From assembly GCA_036674765.1 (NCBI GenBank), contig JARVKI010000021.1, positions 372,001 to 436,000 of the forward strand: a DNA stretch of 64,000 nt, read 5' to 3'. The position numbers were made by a program, and so were the translations under genes. The DNA is from Seiridium cupressi (Eukaryota; Ascomycota; Sordariomycetes; Amphisphaeriales; Sporocadaceae). Below the pieces are notes generated by a model. The model searched no databases, was not told where the DNA came from, and was given only the letters and a program-made list of their open reading frames with translations. This document shows, piece after piece, positions 46,374 to 57,621 of this stretch (position 1 is its first letter; each line of letters begins with the position of its first letter).

Positions 46374-48029
46374 ATGGACTCCTTCGCAAAGCTAAAGCGT
46401 CGCACGACGGACCTCGTGGAGAACGCATCCAAAAATATCCCTACAATGCCTAAGATGCCAAATATCAACATGCCGAACCTGCCATATTTCAAATCGGATT
46501 CCTCCATGAAGGGAACATGGCAGCATGTCTCGATCCCGCCGCTCCCGCGGTCCTCCCACTCACTCAACGTCGTTGGCGGCTCCGCTTACATCTTTGGCGG
46601 CGAGGTCGAGCCCCGAAAGCCGGTTGACAATGATATGCATGTTGTCACCCTGCCTTCCAGCGGGGCCCCGGCCGACTACTACAGCGTTAAGGCCAAGCCG
46701 TCCTCGAAGACGGAACCGACAGCATCCGTCGCCGGAGAGACAGAGGCCCCCGAGACGCCACCCACCGAGCCCAAGGAGCCGCTTACCGATGTGCCTCTCG
46801 CCTCCCCGTCCCAAGTCGAAGCCGAGCCCTCCGAACCCCCCTTGGACAAGGGCAAGTCACTTGACCTTTCGAGCCCCGAAGTACCCTCCCCAAGAGTCGG
46901 CCATGCATCCGCCGTCATCGGGACGCGCATCTTTCTCTTCGGCGGCCGCAGCGCTGCCTCCGAGACGCTCGACGAGAACGGCCGCGTGTGGGTCTTCGAG
47001 ACCAAGACTCACACATGGTCGTATCTCGACCCGAGCGGAGAGTCCACTGTTATCCCGCCTGCCCGGTCCTACTTCGCCGCTGTGGCCACGGATAAGCCGC
47101 GCGATTTCGCCATCCGCCCGTCCAAGAACAGCGAGTCCTGGAAGGAGTGGGCCGAGGGCGACAGCGCCGAGGTCGGCATCCCGCAGAAGCCCATTGCGGG
47201 CAACGTGGCAGCGAATGCGCGGGACGAGGAGGAGGCGGGCTTTGGCACCTTCATTGTGCACGGCGGTTGCTTGAAGGATGGGAGCAGAGCAAATGACATC
47301 TGGGCATTCGATGTTAGGAGTCGGATATGGAAGGAGTTGCCAACTGCCCCCGGCAAGCCGAGAGGTGGCGCGGCTCTGGCGATCGCCAAGAGCCGATTGT
47401 ACAGATTTGGTGGCTTCGATGGAGAGGGGGAGATTGATGGGCAATTGGACGTCCTAGAGCTCGGCCTCGAGTTGTTCGATGACCGTGTAAGCAAGGGAGA
47501 AGTAGGGGTGTTCGCGAAGGGTGGGTGGAACACCTTGACGCCTCCGCCCGCAGAAGCTCATGGCGAGAAAGGCGCTCTAGTCGCGGAGGAATGGCCAGGT
47601 GCCAGGTCGGTGAGCGGTCTGCATCTCGTCATGGGCGGTGGAGGCCGCGAGTACCTCATCCTGCTCCTGGGCGAGCAGACACCATCAGGCGCCGGGCACG
47701 AGGCAGCCGGCAATTTCTGGAGTGACGTCTGGGCGTTCCAGGTCCCGCCGATCGGCATGACGGCCGCGAGCTTCAAAGACGCGTTCCTGCAAGCCGCGGG
47801 CCGCAAGACCGGCGAGGGCAAGTGGTCAAGGCTCACACTGGAGCCCTACGACGACGAGGTGGAAGAGGACGCGCAGGGGCCAGGGGCAAGAGGGTGGTTT
47901 GCCAGTGCTGCTATGGGCGACCTGGAGGAGGCTGGCGTGGTGCTGCTTGGTGGCATTGACGAGAAGAATGCCAGGTTAGGCGATGGGTGGGTTTTCAGAC
48001 TTGGAGAGGCGAGGGCGTGGTCTGGTTGA
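46374..48029 (+). CDS. Kelch-repeat protein
   Basis: A single exon of 551 residues. After a basic amphipathic start (FAKLKRRTTDLVENASK) and a Pro/Met/Asn stretch come kelch blades: PRSSHSLNVVGGSAYIFGGE (about 57-76), PRVGHASAVIGTRIFLFGGR (about 172-191) with the paired VWVFETKTHTWSYLD, GTFIVHGGC with DIWAFDVRSRIWKELP, PRGGAALAIAKSRLYRFGGF and late blades ending in VVLLGGIDEKNARLGDGWVF. The G-G and spaced Tyr/Trp pattern is that of a beta-propeller. Low-complexity Pro/Glu-rich linkers (about 105-160) separate the first two blades. Fungal proteins of this layout resemble nitrile-specifier-like or cell-polarity (Tea/Kel) kelch proteins, but no BTB, F-box or coiled coil is present. Probably a cytosolic protein-interaction platform; partner unknown. 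High G+C at third positions supports strong coding. Confidence 0.9.
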   Translation: MDSFAKLKRRTTDLVENASKNIPTMPKMPNINMPNLPYFKSDSSMKGTWQHVSIPPLPRSSHSLNVVGGSAYIFGGEVEPRKPVDNDMHVVTLPSSGAPADYYSVKAKPSSKTEPTASVAGETEAPETPPTEPKEPLTDVPLASPSQVEAEPSEPPLDKGKSLDLSSPEVPSPRVGHASAVIGTRIFLFGGRSAASETLDENGRVWVFETKTHTWSYLDPSGESTVIPPARSYFAAVATDKPRDFAIRPSKNSESWKEWAEGDSAEVGIPQKPIAGNVAANARDEEEAGFGTFIVHGGCLKDGSRANDIWAFDVRSRIWKELPTAPGKPRGGAALAIAKSRLYRFGGFDGEGEIDGQLDVLELGLELFDDRVSKGEVGVFAKGGWNTLTPPPAEAHGEKGALVAEEWPGARSVSGLHLVMGGGGREYLILLLGEQTPSGAGHEAAGNFWSDVWAFQVPPIGMTAASFKDAFLQAAGRKTGEGKWSRLTLEPYDDEVEEDAQGPGARGWFASAAMGDLEEAGVVLLGGIDEKNARLGDGWVFRLGEARAWSG

Positions 48030-48623
48030 AGGCAGCCCATGAGATAAAAAAGGGACAGATTCATCAGGGGCTTGTATTGATATCCCACGAGTACCCTAAA
48101 GCTTTGCCAACATAATTGAGTGCAGTTATTAATCAACGGCGTGTTTTTCGGTTCTCCGGAGTAAAAATTATCAATGGAAGTTTTATAAATAAAAATAAAA
48201 ATAAAAATAAAAATAAAAGGTCTGATTGAGCCAAAGACCTGGCGTGTTGTCTGACGATTATGTAGAACGATCCTCCCAATGAGCAGAGGCGAAGGCGGAG
48301 GATGGTTTCTACGTGGGTTGAAGCAGTGTCGACATTCCACTGAGATCTTCTCGTATCATTTGGGTCATTTTCAAGCTTTATGGAGCAGTCCAGCTTCGTT
48401 GCGTGGGCCTTTGTCTGGATCAATCAATACACGTTTTACTCTTTCTTATGTACAGGTCTCCTTTCCTCTAGCCTTCGTCTACTTCCTTGAACTGGCACCT
48501 CTCACAGGAACTCAAACAAGCCAAGCCTGGGTGAATGCTATGATGTCCCAAATCAACTAGGCTTGGCCAGGCTACCTGCCATCCAGTGAAGCAGGCATTC
48601 ATCATCGTCCCACTTCCCGCGCC
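48030..48623. other. Convergent intergenic region with microsatellite
   Basis: Separates the ends of the kelch gene and nuo-24. It holds the AAAAT microsatellite at 48186-48218. No gene is supported. Confidence 0.5.
48186..48218. repeat. (AAAAT)n microsatellite
   Basis: About six perfect copies of a five-base unit (aaaat/aaata) within the 3' flank of the kelch gene. Read directly. Confidence 0.95.
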
Positions 48624-49696
48624 TTATAGGTCCGCACGCGTAGTCTCGATGCCCCAGGGCTCATCGTGGAGGTTCGTCTGTCCCTTGCTATTCTCACACG
48701 TCTGTCTTCCGCTCATCGGGCCCGGTGGTGGCACCTTGGCATTTCCACCCGCCGATGCGCCAGCCTGCTTGAGCGCGGTCAGGAGCTGCTTGGTGGTCTC
48801 GGGTGTTAGATCCTCGTAGAAGTCGTCGTTGATCTGGACCATGGGCGCGTTGACGCAGGCACCTAGACACTCGACCTCGATGAAAGTGAACAGGCCGTCG
48901 GGGGTTGTCTCGCCTTGCTTGATACCCAGCTCCTCTTTTATCGTCTTGACGATGACATCGCTACCGCAACCACCGAGCTGGCAGGGCGTCTAAGGGAATG
49001 GGTGTTAGCACTTCCTGCTCGACAATTTCTTGGACCAATAGCCTTTCCACGTTTTCCGGCTCTCAGGACCAGAATCCACCTCGCGTTCTAAGAGCGGGAG
49101 AAACTCACAGTAGTGCAGGCCTGGACGTGGTACTTGCCGACTGGCGTCCGGTTGTACATAGTATAGAAGGAAGCGACCTCGTAAACACGGGCAGGAGGCA
49201 TTTCGAGGATGCGGGCGACTTCATTCATGACGCTGATGGAGGTAAATCCGTGCTGGCGCTGACCAATGTCGAGTACGGGCATGACGGCTGCCTTCTTGTA
49301 CTGTGGGGGGTATCGCTTGACGATCTCGGCGATGATGGCCTCATTTTGCGCAGTAAACTTGAACGGGAGATCCGGATTGTTGTCGGATGTGTTGCGATGC
49401 TGTGACGGGAGGACGAAGTCAGCTGTCTGAATTTCCGCGGATCGAGGGATCTGCCGCGAATAGCAAGGAGCAACTATGCAGCTCCCTCATCCAAGTACAA
49501 TCAAATATCCGCGAGTCAAATTGGTTCCGTCCATCCATCCGGTCGAGATCGTGTGTGTGTGGTAGTAACTTACCACCGCAAGGGTGTCGCTTCTCCTGGC
49601 GCTGACGGCCGAGAAGGCCCGGATCTGGGGTCGCGGGGCTCTGGCAGCCGTCCGAGCGGCTGTTCTGAACAGCAAAGGTGTCAATTTGGACGCCAT
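48624..49696 (-). CDS. nuo-24: NADH:ubiquinone oxidoreductase 24-kDa subunit (complex I)
   Basis: Exons 49696-49574, 49399-49109 and 48989-48624 join to 259 residues. Residues 1-40 are an Arg/Ala mitochondrial presequence ([20 protein letters not shown]). The rest is the thioredoxin-like [2Fe-2S] subunit of the complex I N-module: [55 protein letters not shown]. The cluster N1a ligands are all present as CTTTPC (Cys136, Cys141) and ECLGAC (Cys179, Cys183). The human NDUFV2 and Neurospora 24-kDa orthologues have the same length and motif. It passes electrons beside NUO-51/FMN. Intron 2 falls exactly between the second Thr and the third Thr of the first ligand motif. Codon usage is biased and G+C rich. 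It lies in the same orientation as the peroxiredoxin gene, 0.55 kb away. Confidence 0.96.
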
Positions 49697-50248
49697 GGTG
49701 GTGTGTAGGCGACTCAATGGCTGATGTTGAAGTTGCTATTGAGCTCTTTCTCGTAGACGTCGTGTATTTGTTCCATGGCTTGAAATGATGGGTTGAGATA
49801 CGAAGAGGGCCCGTGCGTGTTGAATAAGGTGGCCTTGATTGGCTGGACTTTAGTGGGTCGGCCTTGGTTTGCTTCAAACGAGACGGTCGATTCTGGCGAG
49901 AACGAGGCTTTTTGACCGAGCTGTCCTAGTCCTTGCGGTAAGTCAATTAATTTCAAGTGTGTTTTCAATCCTAAACTCTCACAAATGCGGTGTCAAAGAA
50001 TCAAGGTTCAATGTTCAGTATTGATCTGTCCAGGCCCCTTGCAATTGCACGCTACACACTGGACATTGTATCTCGGAGGGCTGTGAGAACATGCCATCTG
50101 CATTCCAGAGTATAAGTCCATTGTACCACCTTGCTCATCTCACACCATCATCACGATTTACGATTTTCCGATTTGGTAATTACATGCCCTGTTGAAATGT
50201 GACTATCTTGAGGTCGTATCATGCGCATCACTACTCAGCATACAAGTT
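49697..50248. other. Promoter region of nuo-24
   Basis: 552 bases between the nuo-24 start and the end of the peroxiredoxin gene. No gene; small minus-strand frames here are probably leader sequence. Confidence 0.5.
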
Positions 50249-51050
50249 TCATTCAGCAGGCTCCTGGACGGCTTCCTCCGGCTTCTTCTCAGTGATGGTG
50301 TCTCCGTTGGTGGCCTTGTCGGCAACTACTTCCTCCTTGGCCTCACCACCGGCACTGCTCTCGACGAGGGCCTTTACAGCATTCGCCGTGGCGGCAGGAC
50401 CACCAGGCTCCGAAAGTAAGACCTTGCCAGCCTTGTCGACGGCGAAGACACCACGCTGGGTGCCACTTGGAGCCTTCTTGAGGCCAATGGCGCCAATCAG
50501 AGTAGAGCTCGGGTCACACAGCAGAGAGTATGGTAGGTTCTGCTTGGTCTTGAACGTTGTGTTGGCCTTTGGTGAATCTTTGGACAGGCCGTAGATAGCA
50601 AGACCACCGGCTGTAAGTGGTTCGTAGCTGTCTCGGAAGAGGCAGGCCTGGGTGGTGCCTTGGGTGTACAAAGTCAGATCACGGCCACAAATAGCGACAC
50701 GCGAGGCAGGAGACATAACTAGGGGATGGAATGTGCTTACAGCCAGGGGTAGAGGCTTTAGGGTAAGTGAAGAGGACAACTCCAGACTTGCTCTCGTCGA
50801 CGAGCGCCTTCAATGTAGTCTTCTTGCCATCGTTCGTCTCGATCTCACCGCCGAAGCCTTCGAGAGTGATGACATCGCCAACGGCAGGCGCCCCCGTCTT
50901 TGCAGGGGCGGCAGATGCCTCGGGCTTTTCAGGCTTGCCTGTGACAGTCTCCTTGACCTTTGCAACAGCCTTGGAGACCTTTGAAGTCTTCTTGGGCGCC
51001 GGTTCAGGTGCAGGCGCAGGAGCCTTGCGCTTGCGGAGCTCTGGAGCCAT
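50249..51050 (-). CDS. dot5: Nuclear-type thiol peroxidase, peroxiredoxin Q/BCP family
   Basis: Exons 51050-50741 and 50658-50249 join to 239 residues. The N-terminus is basic and Lys/Pro/Ala-rich (APELRKRKAPAPAPEPAPKK), like the nuclear-targeting extension of yeast Dot5. The peroxiredoxin domain (about 58-205) has VGDVITLEGFGGEI, VVLFTYPKASTPGC and TTQACLFRDSYEPL; Cys104 is the peroxidatic residue and Cys109 the resolving one (C-x4-C of the Q/BCP type). YGLSKDSPKANTTFKTKQNL and PYSLLCDPSSTLIGAIG follow. A Glu/Lys-rich tail after about 205 is extra. It reduces hydroperoxides with thioredoxin as donor. The intron splits the codon of the peroxidatic Cys (T|GC). Its acceptor is cccaag, less usual than YAG but in frame. 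Confidence 0.92.
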
Positions 51051-53330
51051 TATGCGGGATATGCGTGCAGGTTGGATGAAATGGAAGCAATTGAAAGATT
51101 AGAACGAATCGCCGACTGTTTGCGATCACGAAGAGGCAAAATCCGAGCGACTTGAGGCAGATGATGCCAAGAAAGCGATGCAAGCAAGACGGCAGTTGGG
51201 TGAGCTTGAGGTTGAACTGAGGTTACAGGTAAACAGGAGGTCGTCATGGGCCCGGCCAATGACAGGCGGCCATGACGGAAGCTTCCTTCGCGCAGCTCGC
51301 GCGAAGACAGGGGTGGGAGGAGAGCAAAGAGCTGCCGGCGAGTGGTACGAAATTTGGCGTCTCTGACCACATTTCTTCCTTCTTTTTTCCCTCCTCCCCG
51401 TCCAGCCGATGCCATTGCTATGTCCGAAAGGAAGCTCGAGCCAATTTCGTGAGGTGGTTGCTTGCACAGCGACAGTGTGGGGAGCTGACCAATTGCCCCG
51501 ACCTTGAGCAGCGGGCCCCCTGTTCGAGCGGCAGACCTGCAGACGTAGCCGACCGCACTAAAATGTCGGCGCTAACTCAAGACGGATCGAACCTTGATTC
51601 GGACGCAGCCACCGAAGCAGACTAAGCAAGTGACATCCTGAGAGAACTAAAAGACACCAGCCAAGTAACGTAGCTCCTGTGGTATCATATCCCCATATTA
51701 CCGAGCGATAGAGCTTTCCCTCTGTCGCAGTGCCCGCTCTGTTTTGTAGCTTGGATTAGGGCTCTATTTATGATATCACCGCGGCGTTCTGTGACAAGGC
51801 TCGAAATTGCATCGCGCTTAACAATACGTAGTATCGAAGCTGTAGTTGAGCCTGGGTGGCCTGGGATGATGTATTTCTGTCACACAGGGTACCTTAGCAT
51901 CACTCTGTTCAATTCATTGTATGGAACACCACCAGTAATGACTATTAGTGCTCTGCTAGTATTTGGATGCTATTTCTGTACCTCTAACCGGCGGTTCGGA
52001 GGATTTACAACCGCCTAGAATCACAATATCCTTGGCTATCACCAAATTTCATGAAGCATGAGATATGGTGGCTCAATATCTATCTGAGCACCTGCCACTA
52101 GATATATCTCCCCAGGACACTTCTATCCCCATAATAGTCTCAGTCACCGTAGACTGCAGGAGAGCAGCAGACTTAGCATACCGATATAGCGGGTAGCGTA
52201 CTTGGACTACATGTAAGGACTTGTAAGTCTGACTGAAAACCTGACTAAGGGATCTATCTGAAACCAGAAGTTAGTTTTAGTAGCAGCTTAGACATCAGTT
52301 TCAGAGACCAGGTGTTCTTTCTATCCTTTTCCTTCTGTCATAATTTTCATTCTGTCTAGGCTCTTTCCCAACTATGGGCTTCGAACATGTTTTTCGTTCA
52401 ATGGAATGTTTCAACATGTTTTGGATTTACCTGTCCATGGTATTTTTGATTGAATGTTCATATAGTCCCAAATCTTGTTCATTTATCCGGCTCATGGTAC
52501 TCATTCATTCTGCAGAGAGGGAGGAATATCTGTATGCTGTGGCTATCATGTTGGATTCAGACATACTAGGCATATGCGTTATGAGAAAAATTACGTCAAA
52601 TTTCCATGACAAGTATACGCCACGTAAGGGTGGAAGGTATTTCATAATAGTATAATACACATAGATATGTTTACTAACCGATTAATAAGGTCTGAGGGTG
52701 ACTGCGAGAAGTACTATCTGGACTAACGTAAGGTCGAATTCACCCTGCTCCAGATGACTATAGCTTGTCTGAATATATTCGCTCTGATGTTGTCACTGTT
52801 TAAGTATTCTTTTGTGTTTACTTTGGCTGAAAGGACCCTGAAACAACTGCTTATAATATAAATATTTGTTACTGGTGACTGCTGGTCGGTTGGTTTTTAT
52901 TTTTATTTTATTTTTATCTTTTAATGAGCATCCTAGATTTATCCATTTGTCTGGACATACTCGAGAATGCACTGGGTTAATAACCGCCATTCCCGCAGTT
53001 ATCAGCACAGTCCGTCTAGCCTGGTGCTCTACTCTCGCCTCGTTGGCGAAATGGAATAACGAGACTACAGAATCAATTAAGGTGTTGTATTTCCATCTCA
53101 AGATGGTTTATCTGTCTCTAATGAACACATGCCACGATGGACCTCTTGCTGATCCAATCAAAACTATCCTGTGTACACGCCAATTTATGCTCCATACCCT
53201 GACGCAGACAAACACCACTGGTTAAGCACGCAGGGGATCTTTTCCGTGCTCTCCCACAAAGAAACATAGTGTATTAAATGGTCCAATGCAATCTAGCTTG
53301 AGAACGCTGTGGTGTTGACGGAGCTGACTT
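51051..53330. other. 2.3-kb AT-rich gene-free stretch
   Basis: After the promoter of the peroxiredoxin gene (51051-51600) the base composition becomes AT-rich, with T/A runs (for example 52895-52920). Only short frames are present. No transposon motif, long terminal repeat or tRNA was recognised. An old repeat eroded by repeat-induced point mutation is possible but not shown. Confidence 0.45.
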
Positions 53331-54791
53331 CTAACCTAGCTTGACGTAGTTTCCTATCTCTTGTTAGTCACTCTGGATCGGTTCGCGGGAGTCTGGGAAG
53401 CTACCTGGAAACTGGCCTGTCTTGCCATTGACCTTTCCAGTCCACCATTCGTTATCGTTGTTTGTTCTCTGGACAATCGTAATAACATCGCCAGCTCTAA
53501 AACTCAAATCTCCTTCTGCCTGCGCCGAGTAGTCGTAGAGCGCGGTCACCATCTCGGCTCCTGCCGGGGCACCACTGAGACGACTAGGCTTGGGCTTGGG
53601 TGGAGGCGGTTTCGACTTTGCTGCGGCGGCGGCGGCCAGTCCTGAGGAAGTCGGGCTCTTGAGTGCCGGCGACACAGGAGATGCAAATGCCGGTTTCGAC
53701 GTAGCAGAGTATGGGGGCGGGGCAGTGGCCTGATCTGCTTCCGCCTCCTCGCCGTACGTAATCTGTGGTGTTGTCGTTGAGGAAGTTGTTGACGAAGGTC
53801 CCGCAGTAATGGCTGCTGGCCGATTAGTACCGCCGAGAAGAGCTGCTGGCTTGCCGTATTTCGGCGGCCGCCTTTGGCCCGTGGTCTTGAACTTCACAAT
53901 AGAGAGCTTCTCGGCCTGCTCTTGGATATCGCCACGCTTTTGGTTGAAGGCCTCCTCTAGTTCTAATGTGAGATCGAAATATCCTATATCGCAATGCTGC
54001 ATCTTCTCGTGCATGGTGTAGAAGATGTTCAGCTGCATATAGTAGAAGGACTGGAATAGGGGCTGAATAAACTCGCGCTCCAGTCTGAAGAGCTTAGGTA
54101 ACTCGTCCTTCAGCAGGTCGTTGAAGTAGTTGAACTCTTGCGTCGCGTTCTCCACCTCGCCCTCGGCCTTCCATATGGCCTTCTCATCCTTGGCCGTCTT
54201 CTCCTTCTTGTCTTGCAGCTTCTTCAACGTCGCCCGATGCCGGTCGTAGTCCAACTGCTTGTGGTCGCGCTTCAGCGCCGTCTTTCGAATGGCTTTGATC
54301 ACGTCGAGAAGCTCGTTCGCGGGGCCAATAATCCGCGAGTCGATCATCTCGAGTTCGGGCTTGAGTGCCTCACCCAAGTCCTTGACAACAGCCTCGTACT
54401 CCTCGCACGCGCGGATTCCTTCTGGGTTGCCATGCACTACGAGTGAGTCGGGATCTGACATGCGACCAGAAATAGGCTTGTAGATCTCCCCCATAGACTT
54501 GCTGAACTCGATTTGATGGTTTATCATGCCGTTGATAGCATCAAAGTATTTCTTAGACTCATCGTGCAGGCGTTTCGTCTCGGTCTCGAGCTCCTTGAAC
54601 CGTCGTTCTGCATCGATGTAGACAGGATCCTTAGTGTGTTCACCGATGCTGAACTTGGCCTTGAACTGCTGCGGTGCCTGGGTTGGGAGAACATGGTGTC
54701 AGCGTCCAGTCTTCTTGCAAACCGAGTCGGCGCATGCAATCGCATGTGTGCTTACCCGAGTCACGCTCTTGGTCAACCCTCTGAAGCTCAT
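53331..54791 (-). CDS. rvs167: BAR-SH3 endocytic adaptor (Rvs167/Hob1-type)
   Basis: Exons 54791-54756, 54677-53405 and 53353-53331 join in frame to 443 residues. The start (MSFRGLTKSVTR) plus APQQFKAKFSIGEHTKDPVY is the N-terminal amphipathic helix and first part of the BAR domain (to about 250). Long Lys/Glu coiled helices (KKLQDKKEKTAKDEKAIWKA, FNYFNDLLKDELPKLF) follow. A linker rich in Pro, Ala and Ser (KPPPPKPKPSRLSG) leads to an SH3 domain at about 385-442: VTALYDYSAQAEGDLSFRAG, then WWTGKVNGKTGQFPGNYVKL. The last eight residues come from a 23-base final exon after a 51-nt intron with a gactaac branch point. If the intron were ignored the SH3 would lack its conserved end. The protein bends membrane and links actin patches to endocytosis. 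It is divergent from nfs1. Confidence 0.94.
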
Positions 54792-55888
54792 CTCTGCAAC
54801 CTGCTGGTGGTGGGGGTCTTGGGAGGCAACCCGATGATGTATGGTGGGGTATTATTTATGTCGTCGTAGAGGAGGAGGTCGAAGTCCCTGGGCAGCGCTC
54901 GTAGGGATATCCCAGCTGTAAGTGATGGATCGGAAAAATCCAATTCAGCAATGCAGTTATTCAAGGATACCTATTAATCGGAACAAGATGCGTCGTGCGG
55001 CAGATAAGGTCGTTGATCCGGAGGCGAGCAGTTAAGTGCAATTCGTGAGTGTGGGCGGCGCGCGGGTCAAGCTTTAGTACACCAGCCGGCTCGCCTTTGG
55101 TGACGGACTCTCGTGGCAGTGCTGCTTTCCGGCTTCGATCACCAGCCCGTTCGGCGGCGTGGCTTGCGGGGGCTCAGGAGCTTGAACTTGGAAATATGAC
55201 TTGACGTTGGCCTTGGCTCAGTTAGGCTGTCGCATTCAGCTGCACGTACAAAGAAGCAAGCGTTTTAGCTGCTGCTTATTTCGAAGTGGACGAAGGATGC
55301 AGCAATCTGACGGAGGATTGGCTTCTTAGGGGTCGAAAGATGTACGCATATTTGGTTGTATCTACTGTACGTTGCCCAATAGCGCAAACCCAACCAATGA
55401 TGCAGTGACTCCATAGGTCACACTGCTGAATGCCATGGAAGCAACTCATATCGACCTCAAAGTCCCAACTTGGCCAGTCGGTCACTAGCCCAGCCCAGTG
55501 CCGAACCTGCCGAGTGCGATTCTTTTTGCCTAGGATCTGGGACCAGAAACAACGTCAGAGGGGTGCTTACGTCATTTCTGCCACTATTGATTGATTTCGG
55601 CCTGGACTGGCGAGCTGGGACACCCTGATCGGTATATTCTTTCGCCGTCACCCGCTCTTATCACCGAGGCCGGCTCAATTGTAAGCTCGCTGGCACCGGA
55701 CATGAGAGCTCGGATCCGTTTTTTCGAGTGGTGATTTATCGCGCCCCAAGCCAACCAACCAACCAAACTTCCGCTTGTAAATTCGCCATCAACCTCCCGA
55801 AAAGACGGCGACCTTTCTTTTTTCGCACCTTCATCAATATACCCCCTTTGTTCCTGTACCATATTTTAATTCATCGCGCACAAATTTG
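54792..55888. promoter_or_regulatory. Shared intergenic promoter of rvs167-type gene and nfs1
   Basis: 1.1 kb between two divergent starts. The nfs1 side has a leader with repeated ccaac (about 55750-55765). No specific factor site is assigned. Confidence 0.45.
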
Positions 55889-57621
55889 ATGATGGCAAAT
55901 GTAGCAACGTCGGCTTTGAGGCAGGCATCGCGCCTTGGCTTGAAGCAAACCCTCTCTCCTTCATCCCCGCGAGCTGTTACGGCTCTGTCCCGGGCGGCTG
56001 CCGTAGCTCCAGGCAAAATCTATCGGAGGGGCTACGTGGCGGAGACCAAGAAGCAAAATGCCCAGGTCAACATCGAGACCGCTATCAAGCTGGACAAGAA
56101 GGATTTCATGAACGAAAAGGGCGAGATGGTAATGCCGGGCATGGGCTCCTCCATCAACCCAACTGGCAGTCCGGTGGCCGAGGTTTTGAAGGAGGCGACA
56201 ATGATCGAGGAGGGCCGCCCGATATATCTCGATATGCAAGCGACCACGCCCGTCGACCCGAGAGTGCTGGATGCTATGCTACCCTTCTTCGTGGGCGTCT
56301 ATGGCAATCCGCATTCCAGGACCCATGCATACGGGTGGGAGAGCGAAAAGGCAGTGGAGGAAGCTCGAGAACATGTTGCCAACCTCATTGGTGCCGACCC
56401 CAAAGAGATCATCTTCACGAGCGGTGCCACCGAAAGCAACAACATGAGCATCAAAGGTGTCGCTAGATTCTTCGGAAGGTCCGGCAAGAAGAAGCACATC
56501 GTGACAAGTCAAACGGAACACAAGTGCGTGTTGGACAGTTGTAGGCATCTTCAAGACGAGGGCTTCGAAGTCACATATCTGCCAGTCCAGAACAATGGTC
56601 TGATCGACATGAAGCTGCTCGAGGAGACCATTCGACCAGACACGGCCATTGTGAGTATCATGGCCGTCAACAATGAGATCGGAGTCATTCAACCGCTCGA
56701 GGAGATTGGCACGCTTTGCAGGTCAAAGAAGGTCTTCTTCCACACGGACGCCGCCCAAGCAGTAGGAAAGATTCCGATGGATGTGAACAAGATGAACATT
56801 GACCTCATGTCGATTTCGTCTCACAAGATTTACGGTCCCAAAGGCATTGGCGCCTGCTACGTCCGCCGACGGCCGAGGGTGAGATTGGACCCCATCATCA
56901 GCGGTGGCGGGCAGGAAAGAGGTCTTCGGAGTGGAACTCTAGCCCCGCCGTTGGTTGTTGGGTTTGGAGAGGCCTGCCGCATTGCAAAGGAGGAATTTTC
57001 GGTACGTCGTCGTGTCCCTTGATTGTTCGCAACTGCCACTCTTCTACTTTTCATGATGAACCGCTCTAAACATGCATGGCTTGCTGAATTCCTTGACCGG
57101 AACTCGTTTGTTGAGACACAGCACATACGTCTGATTTTATTCCTTTTTCACCCAGTAGTATCCTCCATTTGCTTTGCTGGTGGCTGACCTGGATTTAGTA
57201 TGACACAAAGCGCATCAAGTACCTTTCTGACCGTCTGTTGAAAGGCCTTTTGGCTCTTGAACACGCCACGCAGAATGGCTCGCCTGAACACTTCTATCCC
57301 GGATGTGTGAACGTGTCTTTCGCGTATGTTGAAGGCGAGTCCCTCCTCATGGCTCTGAAGGATATTGCACTCTCGTCAGGCAGTGCGTGTACCTCTGCGT
57401 CCTTGGAACCAAGTTACGTCCTTCGGGCACTGGGCAACAGCGATGAGAGTGCTCATAGCAGTATTCGATTCGGCATTGGTCGCTTCACTGCCGAAGCTGA
57501 GATTGACTACGTCCTCAAGGCGGTTCAAGAACGTGTCACATTTCTTCGCGAGCTCAGTCCGTTGTGGGAGCTTGTCCAGGAAGGCATTGATTTGAACACC
57601 ATCGAGTGGAGTCAGCATTAA
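55889..57621 (+). CDS. nfs1: Cysteine desulfurase, mitochondrial (Nfs1)
   Basis: Two exons, 55889-57001 and 57199-57621, give 511 residues. There are two ATG codons in tandem (55889 and 55892). The N-terminal 80 residues are Arg/Ala/Ser-rich, a mitochondrial presequence, and the body is the PLP-dependent class V fold: [20 protein letters not shown], then [62 protein letters not shown], and [18 protein letters not shown] with the PLP lysine at 313. The active-site loop [14 protein letters not shown] carries the persulfide Cys435. The tail [17 protein letters not shown] is the usual C-terminus. It takes sulfur from cysteine for Fe-S cluster assembly on Isu1 together with Isd11 and frataxin. The single 197-nt intron lies at EEFS|YDTKR. 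Length matches yeast Nfs1 (about 497). Confidence 0.97.

Noticed and set aside
46525..47274. Plus-strand Arg/Pro/Ser-rich frame of 249 codons
   Set aside because: Shifted frame of the GC-rich kelch gene; composition is a by-product of its codon bias.
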